Part shown: piece after piece, positions 6,180-6,490 of the stretch
Layout: each line of letters begins with the position of its first letter
Position numbering within the stretch: position 1 is the stretch's first letter
Origin: Acidimicrobiaceae bacterium
Lineage (GTDB): Bacteria > Actinomycetota > Acidimicrobiia > Acidimicrobiales > RAAP-2
Assembly: GCA_003164275.1 (NCBI GenBank)
Contig: PLSY01000303.1
Span: 1 to 6,490, forward strand
DNA: 6,490 bases
Direction: 5' to 3'
Notes under the pieces: generated by a model
Told to the model about the DNA's origin: nothing
Databases searched by the model: none
The model's input: only the letters and a program-made list of their open reading frames with translations
Made by a program: the position numbers and the translations under genes

Positions 6180-6279
6180 CCGGGAGCCTAATGGGGGTCG
6201 ACCACTTGGCTCCTTGAGAAAGTGAGCGTGGTCGACGGGGGGCCGACAGGTGAGCACTGCGGAGAGTCAAGGCTCCCGG
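6180..6279 (-). promoter_or_regulatory. Nested inverted repeats before menC: candidate three-way-junction leader RNA
   Basis: On the menC sense strand CCGGGAGCCT (6279-6270) is perfectly complementary to AGGCTCCCGG (6189-6180), which ends two bases before the ATG. Inside lie two more stems. CCGCAG (6262-6257) pairs with CTG-T-CGG (6249-6243): six pairs, one bulge and a seven-base loop. GTCGACCAC (6236-6228) pairs perfectly with GTGGTCGAC (6205-6197) around a 22-base loop that contains AAGGAG. Together they form a closed 100-base junction between the upstream stop at 6289 and the start codon. The pairing is seen directly. A riboswitch-like, attenuator, operator or terminator role is inference. 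It matches no known riboswitch class that I recognise. Confidence 0.45.
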
Positions 6280-6288
6280 AATAGGGCC

Positions 6289-6489
6289 TCAACAAAGGGA
6301 CACAACAGATGAGGTTGTTTCGGGTCGACTCTCCATCCGGCCCTTGGACATGAGGTCTTCTTGACGCGGATCCGTGTTGTCGGGCTTCTCATCGGCCAGC
6401 TGGGACTTCGGGGCCTTCGGTGGCGATCGGGCGGACGTGGCGGCCAATGGCGACGTCAGCGGCGCTTTCCGGTCGAGGCTCAGACCTCC
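6289..6489 (-). CDS. Possible C-terminal tail of an unrecognised upstream gene (runs off the right edge)
   Basis: A minus-strand frame is open from the right edge to a TGA at 6291-6289, giving 66 residues. It begins with an Ala/Pro/Ser/Lys-rich low-complexity part (for example SPLAATSARSPPKAPKSQLA) and continues into a charged, polar stretch (DEKPDNTDPRQEDLMSKGRM) before a short end, VVSLC. That is the look of a disordered C-terminal tail, and I cannot assign a family. Orientation matches the other genes. The only alternatives in this 200-base stretch are similarly short plus- or minus-strand open frames with no clearer coding signal, so the stretch could also be non-coding. If real, its stop lies 10 bases before the menC leader structure. 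Confidence 0.3.
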   Translation of the reverse strand, partial: GGLSLDRKAPLTSPLAATSARSPPKAPKSQLADEKPDNTDPRQEDLMSKGRMESRPETTSSVVSLC

Positions 6490-6490
6490 C

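Noticed and set aside
6178..6270. N-terminal extension of MenC from the TTG at 6270
   Set aside because: The added 31 residues are basic and non-family and would be translated from the inverted-repeat region; GGGAG lies only two bases before the TTG, too close for a normal ribosome-binding site.
6374..6490. Plus-strand open frame from the GTG at 6374 to the right edge
   Set aside because: About 39 residues, low complexity, no Shine-Dalgarno, no family features, and opposite to the direction of all other genes.
1..6490. Defence system, CRISPR array, tRNA, insertion sequence or prophage content
   Set aside because: I looked for spaced direct repeats, transposase or integrase motifs and tRNA-like segments and found none. 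The protein content is housekeeping.

Overview
The window looks like a chromosomal housekeeping segment from a high-GC actinobacterium. A member of Acidimicrobiia or a similarly deep lineage is my guess, but that rank is inference from protein style. The evidence is strongly GC-rich codon third positions, an S1 protein close to the mycobacterial one, and the gene order ANTAR response regulator, polA, rpsA, which I recall from Mycobacterium tuberculosis (pdtaR Rv1626, polA Rv1629, rpsA Rv1630). All genes lie on the minus strand, so transcription reads from high to low coordinates.

In transcription order the layout is as follows. There is an unrecognised C-terminal tail of a gene entering from the right edge (6489-6289). 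A structured 110-base leader follows, then a MenC-type enolase-superfamily gene (6177-4963). Next come a 97-residue coiled-coil protein of unknown function (4881-4588), a PdtaR-like ANTAR response regulator (4499-3885) and, 16 bases after its stop, DNA polymerase I (3868-947). A 155-base gap with several hairpins leads to the start of ribosomal protein S1 (791 to the left edge, truncated). No tRNA, rRNA, mobile element, CRISPR array or prophage gene is visible. The long plus-strand open frames are antisense shadows.

The proteins are mostly ordinary: DNA repair and Okazaki-fragment processing (PolA), translation (S1), RNA-binding antitermination (ANTAR) and probably menaquinone synthesis (MenC). 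Tight spacing suggests that the ANTAR regulator and polA share a transcript. The less ordinary content is between the genes. The leaders of the menC-like, ANTAR and rpsA genes each hold inverted repeats that could fold as RNA. The strongest is upstream of menC. There a perfect 10-bp outer stem encloses a 6-bp bulged hairpin and a perfect 9-bp hairpin. This looks like a three-way junction, and its closing stem ends two bases before the start codon. I regard this as the best candidate for an undescribed element, as a cis-regulatory RNA or a DNA-level operator or repeat. Only one of the five starts has a clear Shine-Dalgarno sequence.
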